Origin: Casp-actino8 sp964614655
GTDB lineage: Bacteria; Actinomycetota; Acidimicrobiia; Acidimicrobiales; Ilumatobacteraceae
Direction of reading: 5' to 3'
NCBI GenBank assembly: GCA_964614655.1
Contig: CAZTPF010000005.1
Location: 37,560 to 101,559 of the forward strand
Length of the DNA stretch: 64,000 bases
The stretch's first letter is position 1; the number at the start of each line of letters is the position of its first letter. This document shows positions 8,440 through 15,849 of this stretch, in pieces. The notes under the pieces were generated by a model, which worked only from the letters and a program-made list of their open reading frames with translations, made no database searches and was not told the DNA's origin. The position numbers were made by a program, and so were the translations under genes.

Positions 8440-9240
8440 TCAGACCGAGTGCGCGGGGTCGGAGAGCATGTCGACCATGGCCTCGTGAATTCCCGGTGCC
8501 GTCGCCAGGATCTGCCCCGTACTGGCGGGCCCGCCGGAGAAATCGGTGACGCGAGCTCCGGCCTCTTCGGCGATCAGCGAACCGGCGGCCACGTCCCAAG
8601 GGCGGAGGTTCTCCTCGAAGTACGCGTCGAGTCGACCATCGGCCACGAAACAGAGGTCGGGCGCCGCGGCACCCAGTCGTCGGACGTCTCGTACACGACC
8701 GATGAGGCCGGCGATGCGACGACCCTGACGGGATCGTTCGTCGGCGTCGTACGAAAAGCCGGTTCCGACGAGTGCCCGATCGGGTCGGCGGGCCGACGAG
8801 CACGTCAACCGTCGACCGCCGAGCCAGGCGCCATGGTCGCGTGCGGCGACGAACAACTCTCGACTGGCCGGCAGGTACACCGCGCCGGCGATCGATCGTC
8901 CGTCGAACGTGGCGGCGATCGACACCGCGAAACCGGCCAGGCCGTAGAGGAAGTTGGTGGTGCCGTCGATCGGATCGACGACCCAGACGATGCCGGTGTC
9001 GGATTCACGAGCACTGCCCTCTTCGGCCATCACTCCGTCGTGCGGACGGCGTTCCGAGAGTTCGCGGACGATGAGGGACTCCGCCCGCCCGTCCCACAGT
9101 GTGACCATGTCGGTGGGGGTCGATTTCGTGTCGGCCTCGACGGGCCCGCTACGCCGACCGACCAGCACCGTGTCTCCGGCGCGTCGTGCGACACCGGCCG
9201 CCACGTTCATGAGCGCAACGGCGTCGACGGACGACGTCAC
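8440..9240 (-). CDS. suhB: Inositol monophosphatase family protein
   Basis: Magnesium-dependent phosphatase of the IMPase/CysQ/FBPase superfamily, 266 residues. It has the metal site EEGS and DPIDGTTNFLYG (motif WVVDPIDGTTN) and the second motif RPWDVAAGSLIAEEAG. In actinomycetes such enzymes dephosphorylate inositol 1-phosphate or histidinol phosphate, so the substrate is open. The GTG start at 9240 is supported by a GTGA overlap with the stop of the upstream membrane protein gene, which points to coupled translation. Confidence 0.9.
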   Translation of the reverse strand: MTSSVDAVALMNVAAGVARRAGDTVLVGRRSGPVEADTKSTPTDMVTLWDGRAESLIVRELSERRPHDGVMAEEGSARESDTGIVWVVDPIDGTTNFLYGLAGFAVSIAATFDGRSIAGAVYLPASRELFVAARDHGAWLGGRRLTCSSARRPDRALVGTGFSYDADERSRQGRRIAGLIGRVRDVRRLGAAAPDLCFVADGRLDAYFEENLRPWDVAAGSLIAEEAGARVTDFSGGPASTGQILATAPGIHEAMVDMLSDPAHSV

Positions 9241-9530
9241 GTACGTCCCCGACGCGGGCGCGCTCGATCGTTGATGTCCTTCCACTCTCCGAGGGCGCGC
9301 AGAACGAGAACGGCCACGATCGCCGTCCCTCCGGCGGCCACGGTCGCGCCGGCCAGGACTCCGAGTCCGCGAGGCCAGTCGGCCGAACCCGAGTACTGGA
9401 TGTCGACGAGCGCGTAGCCGATCACTGCGCCGGCGGCTCCGCCGACGAGGATCGACGCGAACGCGATGGCTCGGGCCAAAGGCGAGGGCAGAGCGGAGAG
9501 CGGTCGTTCGTCGTTCACGTTCTGGTTCAC
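9237..9530 (-). CDS. Small two-helix membrane protein, unknown function
   Basis: A 97-residue protein with two membrane helices (about 22-44, AIAFASILVGGAAGAVIGYAL, and 57-79, GVLAGATVAAGGTAIVAVLVL) and a basic carboxy terminus. No family recognised. The GTG at 9530 is chosen because a TACGAT -10 element ends six bases upstream; its stop overlaps the suhB start. It is transcribed divergently from the glycosyltransferase gene. Confidence 0.65.
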   Translation of the reverse strand: MNQNVNDERPLSALPSPLARAIAFASILVGGAAGAVIGYALVDIQYSGSADWPRGLGVLAGATVAAGGTAIVAVLVLRALGEWKDINDRARPRRGRT

Positions 9531-9536
9531 GTTTCG

Positions 9537-9542
9537 ATCGTA
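9537..9542 (-). promoter_or_regulatory. -10 element (TACGAT) of the minus-strand membrane protein gene
   Basis: Read on the minus strand, TACGAT is followed by CGAAAC and then the GTG at 9530, the same six-base spacing seen at pfkA. Its TA overlaps the TA of the plus-strand element at 9541-9546. Confidence 0.5.
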
Positions 9543-9546
9543 GGCT
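9541..9546 (+). promoter_or_regulatory. -10 element (TAGGCT) of the glycosyltransferase gene
   Basis: TAGGCT, then six bases, then the GTG at 9553. Shares bases 9541-9542 with the divergent -10 element, so the two promoters cannot be bound at the same time. Confidence 0.55.
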
Positions 9547-9552
9547 CGGGGC

Positions 9553-10314
9553 GTGGGTGACCGAGATGCGGCAGGGGAGAAGATCGCGTCGAGTGACGTG
9601 ACCGATGTTCGTGTCGTGATTCCCACCTACGACGAGGTCGAGAACGTCGGGCTGCTCATCGGACGGATCCGCGCCCTTTTGCCCGGAATCGGGATCCTCG
9701 TCGTCGACGACGCGAGTCCCGACGGTACCGCCGACGAGGCACGTCGGGCCGGTGCCGACGTACTCGAACGAGCCGGCAAGAACGGACTCGGAGCCGCCTA
9801 TCGCGACGGTTTCGCTCGCGCTCTCGACGAGGGTGCCGGAATCGTCGTCCAGATGGATGCCGACCTCTCTCACGATCCCGTCTATCTGGTCGAGTTGCTG
9901 TCGGCCGTTCGAGCCGGAGCCGACGCCGCCATCGGCAGTCGCTACGTCCCTGGCGGCGACTGCGTCGACTGGCCGAGGCTGCGACGTTTCCTCAGTCGTT
10001 GGGGCAACCGCTACGCGGCGGGAATGCTCGGGCTCGCCGTCAACGACGCGACGAGCGGTTTTCGCGCCTACTCGGCGTCGACTCTTCGACGTCTCGACGT
10101 GCCGACGGTTCTCGCCGACGGTTACGGATTCCAGGTGGAGATGACGCATCGCCTGGTTCGATCGGGCGCCCGTGTGGTCGAGATTCCGATCGTGTTCCGC
10201 GATCGTGAGCGTGGCGTGTCCAAATTGTCGTATCGGATCATCGGAGAGGCCTTCCGACTGGTGACGCGTCTCGCCGTCGACGATCTGCGGCGAGGTCGCC
10301 GCCGTCGTCTCTGA
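9553..10314 (+). CDS. Polyprenol-phosphate sugar transferase (GT2, Ppm1/dolichol-phosphate mannosyltransferase-like)
   Basis: Transfers a sugar, probably mannose from GDP-mannose, to a polyprenyl phosphate at the membrane, giving a lipid-linked donor for glycans or glycoproteins. The 253-residue GT-A fold domain has VVIPTYDEVENV, the nucleotide-binding VVDDASPDGT, the metal motif QMDADLSHDP and the acceptor-side GSRYVPGG, all typical of dolichol-phosphate mannose synthases. No membrane helices and no lipoprotein acyltransferase domain as in some fused actinobacterial Ppm1 proteins. GTG start set by the -10 element. dinB follows after 17 nt. Confidence 0.88.
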   Translation: MGDRDAAGEKIASSDVTDVRVVIPTYDEVENVGLLIGRIRALLPGIGILVVDDASPDGTADEARRAGADVLERAGKNGLGAAYRDGFARALDEGAGIVVQMDADLSHDPVYLVELLSAVRAGADAAIGSRYVPGGDCVDWPRLRRFLSRWGNRYAAGMLGLAVNDATSGFRAYSASTLRRLDVPTVLADGYGFQVEMTHRLVRSGARVVEIPIVFRDRERGVSKLSYRIIGEAFRLVTRLAVDDLRRGRRRRL

Positions 10315-10331
10315 GAGTCGGAGCACGGAAA

Positions 10332-11669
10332 GTGGGCGACGTCGAGACTCGAGCCCGAACCATCTTGCACGTCGACATGGACGCCTTCTACGTGTCGGTC
10401 GAACTTCGACGACGACCTGAACTCCGAGGTCGTCCGGTCGTCGTCGGGGGATCGGGCTCTCGAGGAGTCGTGGCGGCGGCGAATTACGAAGCCCGCCGGT
10501 TCGGGGTGTTCTCGGCCATGCCGTCGTCACGGGCCCGCCGCCTGTGCCCGCAGGCCGTGTTTCTCCCGGGCGATCACGCGTTGTACGCCGAGGTCAGTGA
10601 GGACGTGCACCGCATCTTCGAGGACGTGACACCCCTCGTCGAGCCGATCGCCCTCGACGAGGCTTTCCTCGACGTCACGGGCGCGCGTGCGCTCTTCGGA
10701 GACGGGGAGACGATCGGCCGGTTCATCCGACGTCGAGTCCTCGACGAACTCGACCTGCAGTGTTCGGTGGGAGTGGCCACGAGCAAGTTCGTGGCCAAAT
10801 TGGCCTCGAAAGGCGCGAAGCCGCGCGTCACGGATCGCGGTGTCGAGGAGGGGATCGGCGTTCTGGTGGTGGAGCCCGGCCGCGAACGCGAGTTCGTCTC
10901 GCCGCTCCCGGTCGACGCGCTCTGGGGAGTGGGTCCGGCGACTCTCACACGTCTCGAACGACTCGGCGTGCGAACCGTGTCCGATCTCGCCGAGCTCCCA
11001 CCGGAGATCCTCGAGCGATCGGTCGGCGTCGCGCACGGCCGGCATCTGGCGGCCTTGGCTCGGGCCGACGACGACCGGGAGGTCACTCCGCACCGGCCGG
11101 CCAAGTCGATCGGCAACGAAGAGACGTTCGCGCGTGACCTCGTGAGCGCCGACGAGATCCGCAGCGAGGTCGTGCGACTCGCCGACCACGTCGCCGGGCG
11201 GCTCCGTCGCCACGGGCGGTCGGCGCGCACGGTGACCCTCAAGATCCGGTACTCCAGTTTCGAGACGATCACTCGCTCGGTGACACCGTCCCGAGCCGTG
11301 AACACGTCGCCCGGGATGATGGCGGTTCTCGACCCGATCGTCGTCGACATCGCCCGCGGCCTGTCGCCCACGCTCGGGGTTCGGCTGCTCGGCGTGTCGG
11401 CATCGCAGTTGGTCGAGCCGACGTCGCAGATGTCGTTGTTCGACGACGTGGTCGGAGGTGACGGTCCGGCGTTCGACGTCGATGCGATCGAGACGCGATG
11501 GGAACCGGCCAGTCGGGCCATCGACGCGATCCGCGAGCGCTTCGGTCGGGGAGCGATCGGTCCGGCCGGTTCGCTCGGGCGGGTCGATCGTCACGAAGGG
11601 ACCCCATGGGGACCCGAACGCCTCTCCGCCTCTGATTCCCCCACCTCTGATGACGAGTCAGGATCCTGA
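10332..11669 (+). CDS. dinB: DNA polymerase IV (Y-family)
   Basis: Error-prone polymerase that copies damaged DNA. The 445-residue protein has the Y-family start ILHVDMDAFYVSVE with the first catalytic Asp, the second acidic site IALDEAFLDV, the fingers segment AAANYEARRFGVFSAMPSS (steric gate region), the thumb HhH region (ALWGVGPATLTRLERLGV) and a little-finger domain (about 245-350). The last 60 residues are less conserved and I see no clear beta-clamp-binding peptide at the very end, although QMSLFDDV near residue 365 fits the QxxLF clamp motif. GTG start. The gene ends 45 bp before the first N run. Confidence 0.95.
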   Translation: MGDVETRARTILHVDMDAFYVSVELRRRPELRGRPVVVGGSGSRGVVAAANYEARRFGVFSAMPSSRARRLCPQAVFLPGDHALYAEVSEDVHRIFEDVTPLVEPIALDEAFLDVTGARALFGDGETIGRFIRRRVLDELDLQCSVGVATSKFVAKLASKGAKPRVTDRGVEEGIGVLVVEPGREREFVSPLPVDALWGVGPATLTRLERLGVRTVSDLAELPPEILERSVGVAHGRHLAALARADDDREVTPHRPAKSIGNEETFARDLVSADEIRSEVVRLADHVAGRLRRHGRSARTVTLKIRYSSFETITRSVTPSRAVNTSPGMMAVLDPIVVDIARGLSPTLGVRLLGVSASQLVEPTSQMSLFDDVVGGDGPAFDVDAIETRWEPASRAIDAIRERFGRGAIGPAGSLGRVDRHEGTPWGPERLSASDSPTSDDESGS

Positions 11670-11714
11670 CGAGCCCAGGTCACGTGACCCAGTTCGTGAT
11701 CCGGCTCGTGATCC

Positions 11715-11814
11715 NNNNNNNNNNNNNNNNNNNNNNNNNNNNNNNNNNNNNNNNNNNNNNNNNNNNNNNNNNNNNNNNNNNNNNNNNNNNNNNNNNNNNN
11801 NNNNNNNNNNNNNN
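11715..11814. other. Assembly gap of 100 N
   Basis: A run of exactly 100 N between dinB and the DUF3040 gene. The left edge carries the repeat CGTGATCC twice (11696-11714) and the right edge begins with a long inverted repeat, so the true sequence and length are unknown. A short gene could be hidden here. Confidence 0.95.
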
Positions 11815-11816
11815 GT

Positions 11817-11845
11817 CTCGTGTCGCGAGACCGTCGCGACACGAG
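11817..11845. repeat. Perfect 12-bp inverted repeat at gap edge
   Basis: CTCGTGTCGCGA at 11817-11828 and TCGCGACACGAG at 11834-11845 enclose a 5-base loop. It may be the terminator of dinB, but no T run follows on the plus strand. An alternative pairing GTCTCG/CGAGAC overlaps it. Such a strong hairpin probably helped break the assembly. Confidence 0.6.
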
Positions 11846-11910
11846 AGTGGCGGCTTCGCGTTGCCTCGGCCCTCACGATCTGGGACACTGGGAGCCGAGA
11901 GGAGGTTCCG

Positions 11911-12246
11911 ATGGGTCTGTCCGACGACGAACAGCGCATTCTGCGTCAGATCGAAGAAGAGCTCGAGAGCGATACCAAGTTCGCCCAAGCCGTGTCGCCG
12001 TCGGGTCTCTACTCGCATTCGGCCCGCTTGGTGCGTTGGTCGGTTCTCGGTCTCGTGGTGTGCGTGGCCCTCCTCGTCCTGGCTCTTCGCATCCACTTCC
12101 TCGTGTCCTTCGGCGTCTTCCTCGGCATGCTCGTGTTGCTCGCCGTGATCGAACGCAACGCCCGCGCCATCGGTCGGGCCGGTTTCCAGGACGTGGCCGG
12201 AGCGTTGCGCAAGGCGCGAGCGAGTGCATCACGCCGTTTCGACTGA
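11911..12246 (+). CDS. DUF3040 membrane protein
   Basis: A 111-residue protein of the actinobacterial DUF3040 family: amino-terminal MGLSDDEQRILRQIEEELESDTKFA, then two membrane helices (about residues 45-65 and 67-85) and a basic carboxy terminus. Function unknown; in many actinomycetes a DUF3040 gene sits, as here, between the DNA polymerase IV gene and mraZ. The ATG is preceded by GAGGAGG 7 nt upstream. The ORF on the other side of the gap is not part of it. Confidence 0.85.
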   Translation: MGLSDDEQRILRQIEEELESDTKFAQAVSPSGLYSHSARLVRWSVLGLVVCVALLVLALRIHFLVSFGVFLGMLVLLAVIERNARAIGRAGFQDVAGALRKARASASRRFD

Positions 12247-12264
12247 CGCGTTCGGACGCCGTCG

Positions 12265-13128
12265 ATGACACCGCCCCAAGGTGGTTACGTCGCCCTCGAC
12301 ATCGGGGGCACCAAACTCGCCGCCGCCATGGTGACACTCGACGGTTCGGTCGTGGTCTCGGATCGGGTGCCGACGCCCAATCGTGATCCCTGGTCGGCGG
12401 TGGCGGCTCTGGTCTCACGTGTCGTCGCCGCCACGCCCGATCTCGAACCGACAGCACTCGGGGCTGGCTGCGGAGGTCCGATGACTCGGGGTGGGGAGTC
12501 CGTGTCGCCGTTGCACATTCCGGCGTGGCGCGATTTCCCGTTACGAGCCTCGTTGGCCGAGTTGGTGGGCGTGCCGGTGGCCGTCGACAACGACGCCAAG
12601 GCGTTGGCGCTGGGCGAGGGATGGCTCGGTGCGGCCAAAGGTCTCACCAATTATCTGGCCGTCGTGATCGGAACCGGAGTCGGGGCCGGACTGGTGGTCG
12701 ACGGTCGTCTGGTCGACGGGCGCTCGGGCAATGCCGGACACATCGGACACGTGATCGTCGAAGAAGACGGCTTCGAATGTCGTTGTGGCGCTCGGGGCTG
12801 TCTCGAGGCGTATCTGTCGGGATCGGCGATCGAAGCGCGCACCGGGCAGTCGGCTCGGCAAGCGTCGTCGACCACGATCCTCGACGCCGGTCGCCGTTTC
12901 GGGCGTGCCGTGGCGTCGGTGGCCGCTCTGACCAGTGTCGAGCGAGTGGTCGTGGCCGGCAGTGTGGCGTGGGGGTGGGGTGACGAGTTCTTCGTCGCCG
13001 CTCGAGACGAGTTCGCCGCCCGTAGTCGCCTGTCGTTCACGCAGTCGATCGACATCGTCGCCGCCGGCCCGCGAGCTGGTCTGATCGGCGCAGCCGCTCT
13101 GGCCCGACGTGCCGTCACCGGCGACTAG
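12265..13128 (+). CDS. ROK-family sugar kinase
   Basis: A complete ROK protein of 287 residues: phosphate loop YVALDIGGTKLAAAMV, substrate-binding VDNDAKALALGEG, IGTGVGAGLVVDG, and zinc motif CRCGARGCLE with cysteines 172, 174 and 179. It phosphorylates a hexose in the cytoplasm; glucose is likely but not proven. It lacks an amino-terminal DNA-binding domain, so it is a kinase and not a ROK repressor. It is distinct from the partial ROK protein at the window start. Its TAG stop is embedded in the -10 element of the next gene. Confidence 0.88.
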   Translation: MTPPQGGYVALDIGGTKLAAAMVTLDGSVVVSDRVPTPNRDPWSAVAALVSRVVAATPDLEPTALGAGCGGPMTRGGESVSPLHIPAWRDFPLRASLAELVGVPVAVDNDAKALALGEGWLGAAKGLTNYLAVVIGTGVGAGLVVDGRLVDGRSGNAGHIGHVIVEEDGFECRCGARGCLEAYLSGSAIEARTGQSARQASSTTILDAGRRFGRAVASVAALTSVERVVVAGSVAWGWGDEFFVAARDEFAARSRLSFTQSIDIVAAGPRAGLIGAAALARRAVTGD

Positions 13129-13131
13129 TTT
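13126..13131 (+). promoter_or_regulatory. -10 element (TAGTTT) for the acyl-CoA dehydrogenase gene
   Basis: TAGTTT includes the stop codon of the ROK gene and is followed by six bases and GTG at 13138, the leaderless arrangement. Confidence 0.55.
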
Positions 13132-13137
13132 TCGAAC

Positions 13138-14370
13138 GTGGATCCTCGCTACTCGCCGGAAGCCGAATCGTTCCGAGGTCGCGTCGTCGCCTTTCTCGAC
13201 GACGCGTTGCCGAAGGATTTTCCCGGAATCGGACGGATGCCGATCGACGAGGTGCGTCCGTGGGTGATGGAGTGGCGACGCATCCTGCACGCCGAACGCT
13301 TCCTCGCGCCGGGATGGCCGACCGAGTACGGAGGTGGTGGCCTGTCGGCCCTCGAACAGGTGATCCTGGCCGAGGAATTCGCCAAGGCCGGCGTTCCGAC
13401 CGGAGGGCCGAACGACGGTTTCGGAATCACCATGCTCGGCAACACGTTGTTGAGGTGGGGATCCGACGAGCAGAAGTCGTACTACTTGCCGCGCATTCTC
13501 GCCAACGACGACATCTGGTGTCAGGGCTACAGCGAGCCGAACGCCGGTAGCGACCTCGGAAGTCTCGGCCTCCGTGCAGTGCTCGACGGCGATCAGTGGG
13601 TACTGAACGGGCAGAAGATCTGGACATCAGCTGGCCACCTCGCCGATCACATCTTCACTCTGGCGCGAACCGATCCGGATGCGCCGAAGCACAAGGGGAT
13701 CTCGTTCCTGCTCGTCGACATGCGCCAACCGGGTGTCGAGGTGCGACCCATCAAGATGATCAGCGGCGAGAGCGAGTTCAACGAAGTCTTCTACACCGAT
13801 GCGACCTGTCCGAAGGACTCGGTCGTCGGTGGTGTGAACAACGGTTGGGCGGTAGCCATGACTCTTCTCGGCTACGAACGCGGTGAAGGGGCGGCGACGG
13901 TTCCCGTGCGCTTCCAAGCCGAACTCGACCGCCTGCTGCTCCTCGCCCGCGAGTTCGGAGTGGCCGACGATCCGCGTGTGCGCCAGCGTCTCGCCTGGGC
14001 GCACTCCAAGGTTCAGATCATGCGATATCTCGGTCTGCGGACCCTCACGTCGTTCCTGGCCGGTCACCACCCCGGACCGGAGAGCGGAGCTTTCAAGCGC
14101 TACTGGAGCGAGTACCACCAGACGGTGACCGAACTGGCACTCGAGATCATGGGTGCGGCGGCCTTGGTCGTCGAGGGGCGGCTGCCGTCCAATGCCTTCC
14201 AGCCCGACGATCGATCGGCCCCCAACAGTTCGGGTAGTTGGATCGGAAGTTTCCTCAACGCGCGCGCCGGAACCATCTACGCCGGTTCGTCGCAGATCCA
14301 GTCGAACATCATGGCCGAGATGGTGCTCGGGCTCCCGAAGGAGCCAACCGCGACTCCGGTCCGCTCATGA
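13138..14370 (+). CDS. Acyl-CoA dehydrogenase
   Basis: FAD-dependent enzyme that introduces the first double bond in acyl-CoA breakdown. The 410-residue protein has the family block CQGYSEPNAGSDLGSL, the FAD-binding INGQKIWTS-like segment VLNGQKIWTSAGHLAD, and the carboxy-terminal IYAGSSQIQSNIMAE. It belongs to the larger-substrate actinobacterial FadE-like branch, where branched-chain, steroid or aromatic acyl-CoA substrates are common; the substrate cannot be told. No other beta-oxidation gene is nearby. GTG start set by the -10 element. Confidence 0.9.
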   Translation: MDPRYSPEAESFRGRVVAFLDDALPKDFPGIGRMPIDEVRPWVMEWRRILHAERFLAPGWPTEYGGGGLSALEQVILAEEFAKAGVPTGGPNDGFGITMLGNTLLRWGSDEQKSYYLPRILANDDIWCQGYSEPNAGSDLGSLGLRAVLDGDQWVLNGQKIWTSAGHLADHIFTLARTDPDAPKHKGISFLLVDMRQPGVEVRPIKMISGESEFNEVFYTDATCPKDSVVGGVNNGWAVAMTLLGYERGEGAATVPVRFQAELDRLLLLAREFGVADDPRVRQRLAWAHSKVQIMRYLGLRTLTSFLAGHHPGPESGAFKRYWSEYHQTVTELALEIMGAAALVVEGRLPSNAFQPDDRSAPNSSGSWIGSFLNARAGTIYAGSSQIQSNIMAEMVLGLPKEPTATPVRS

Positions 14371-14615
14371 GCGTGCGAGAGACATGGCGCATCGCGTCGG
14401 CTCTCGTGCGACGACCGTCGCTGTGGTGGACGGCGATCGTGGTCGCTCGGCGCCTCGTGCCGCGACGTTGGTGGACCCGGCGACCTTTCCTGCCGTTGCC
14501 GCCTCGGGACTACGTGCGTTTTCGCAAAGAGGCCTACTACGGGGATCCGCTGGCCCCCTTCGAGGCCGACGATGTGCTGAAATATCTGTCGTGGGTACGA
14601 GCGTGGAACTCATGA
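14367..14615 (+). CDS. Small conserved-looking protein, unknown function
   Basis: An 82-residue basic protein, rich in arginine and tryptophan (SLWWTAIVVARRLVPRRWWTRRPFLPLPP), possibly membrane-associated through residues 15-32. The ATG overlaps the stop of the acyl-CoA dehydrogenase gene (ATGA), so translation is probably coupled. I do not recognise it. Confidence 0.55.
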   Translation: MSVRETWRIASALVRRPSLWWTAIVVARRLVPRRWWTRRPFLPLPPRDYVRFRKEAYYGDPLAPFEADDVLKYLSWVRAWNS

Positions 14616-14647
14616 GCCGATCCGGGCGTCGACGGAGGACCTGAACC

Positions 14648-15145
14648 ATGAGGAGCGCGCTCGTTCTCAATGCGACCTACGAGCCGCTCAGCGTCGTTCC
14701 GTGCCGGAGGGCAGCGTGTCTCGTGCTCACCGACAAGGCCGAGGTGGTCGAACACGACGGAACGCTCCTGCGATCCGAATCCCTGGCTGTGCCGAACCCT
14801 CTCGTCATTCGTCTGCGCTACGTCGTGAAGGTTCCGTACCATCGGCGGACGGCCCTGTCGCGTCGAGCGATCTTCGCCCGTGACGAACACCGTTGCCAGT
14901 ACTGCGGAGGCGCCGCCGACTCGATCGATCATGTGATGCCGCGTTCACGCGGCGGTCTGCACGTGTGGGAGAACGTGGCCGCGGCCTGTCGACGTTGCAA
15001 TCTCGACAAGCGCGATCGGACTCCGGACGAGGCCGGCATGCGGCTGGCGCGAGCTCCGCGTGCGCCACGTGAACTGACGTGGGTCACGATCTCGGTCGGT
15101 CGGGTGCCGGAGGTCTGGAAGCCCTATCTGGCGCGTGCTTCGTAG
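14648..15145 (+). CDS. HNH endonuclease-domain protein
   Basis: A 165-residue protein whose carboxy-terminal half (about 75-130) is an HNH module: CQYCGG, then SIDHVMPRSRGGLHVWENVAAACRRCNLDKRDR, with two CxxC zinc pairs and the DH/N/H residues. The amino-terminal 60 residues (LVLNATYEPLSVVPCRRA) are typical of a widespread family of chromosomal HNH proteins of unknown role, often seen in actinomycetes and cyanobacteria. GGAGG lies 9 nt before the ATG. No restriction or mobile genes surround it. Confidence 0.88.
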   Translation: MRSALVLNATYEPLSVVPCRRAACLVLTDKAEVVEHDGTLLRSESLAVPNPLVIRLRYVVKVPYHRRTALSRRAIFARDEHRCQYCGGAADSIDHVMPRSRGGLHVWENVAAACRRCNLDKRDRTPDEAGMRLARAPRAPRELTWVTISVGRVPEVWKPYLARAS

Positions 15146-15147
15146 CC

Positions 15148-15837
15148 GTGACCGACGTTCTCGTCGTCACTGACGGTGACGCAGCCTCTTTCCATGGACG
15201 CCCGTTGCCCGATGACGCCCGACCTCACGTCTGGTGGTTTCGTCCGGCGGCCTCGGCCGTCGTGCTCGGATCGACCCAGGATCACGACGCGGTCGATCTC
15301 GAGGAATGCGCGCGCCGAGGCCTCGAGATCGTGAAGCGGAGAAGCGGAGGAGGAATCGTGATCGTGGGTGCCGATCTCACGTTGTGGGTCGACGTCCTGG
15401 TTCCGCGCGGTCATCGACTCTGGGACGACGACATCGGGCGGGCGTCGTGGTGGGTCGGAGACGTCTGGGCCGAAGCTCTCGCCGAGATCGGTATCGAAGG
15501 GTCGGTGCATCGGGGCCCCATGGTGTCGTCGAACCTGTCGCGTGTGGTCTGCTTCGCCGGACGCGGGCCGGGTGAAGTCATCGTGACGGGTTCGGACGGC
15601 CGGCCGTCGAAAGCGGTCGGAATCAGCCAACGGAGAACTCGGGACTGGTCTCGGTTCCAGTGCGCATTGAGTCGTCGGTGGGATGCCGAGTTGCATCGCG
15701 CCGTGGTGCGCACCGACTCGATCGACGCGCCGCTCGATTCGCTCTCGTTCGATCGACTGGGAACCGATCTCGATCTGGATGTGTCGTCGTTCGGGGACGA
15801 TGTCGTACGACGACTCGTCGCGCGGCTCGACGACTGA
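15148..15837 (+). CDS. Lipoate/biotin protein ligase-like protein
   Basis: A 229-residue protein of the LplA/LipB/BirA fold. It has the lipoate-binding RRSGGGIVIVG motif (residues 67-77) and the lysine-bearing segment PSKAVGISQRR. Such enzymes attach lipoate or octanoate to 2-oxoacid dehydrogenases or the glycine cleavage H protein. It is shorter than bacterial LplA (about 330 residues) because the carboxy-terminal accessory domain is missing, as in scavenging or octanoyltransferase-type members. The GTG at 15148 lies two bases after the HNH stop. Its end faces the M23 gene across 12 bp. Confidence 0.72.
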   Translation: MTDVLVVTDGDAASFHGRPLPDDARPHVWWFRPAASAVVLGSTQDHDAVDLEECARRGLEIVKRRSGGGIVIVGADLTLWVDVLVPRGHRLWDDDIGRASWWVGDVWAEALAEIGIEGSVHRGPMVSSNLSRVVCFAGRGPGEVIVTGSDGRPSKAVGISQRRTRDWSRFQCALSRRWDAELHRAVVRTDSIDAPLDSLSFDRLGTDLDLDVSSFGDDVVRRLVARLDD

Positions 15838-15849
15838 GACGGCTCGGCG

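Noticed and set aside
12265..13128. ROK transcriptional repressor.
   Set aside because: No amino-terminal helix-turn-helix; the protein starts directly with the ATP-binding loop.
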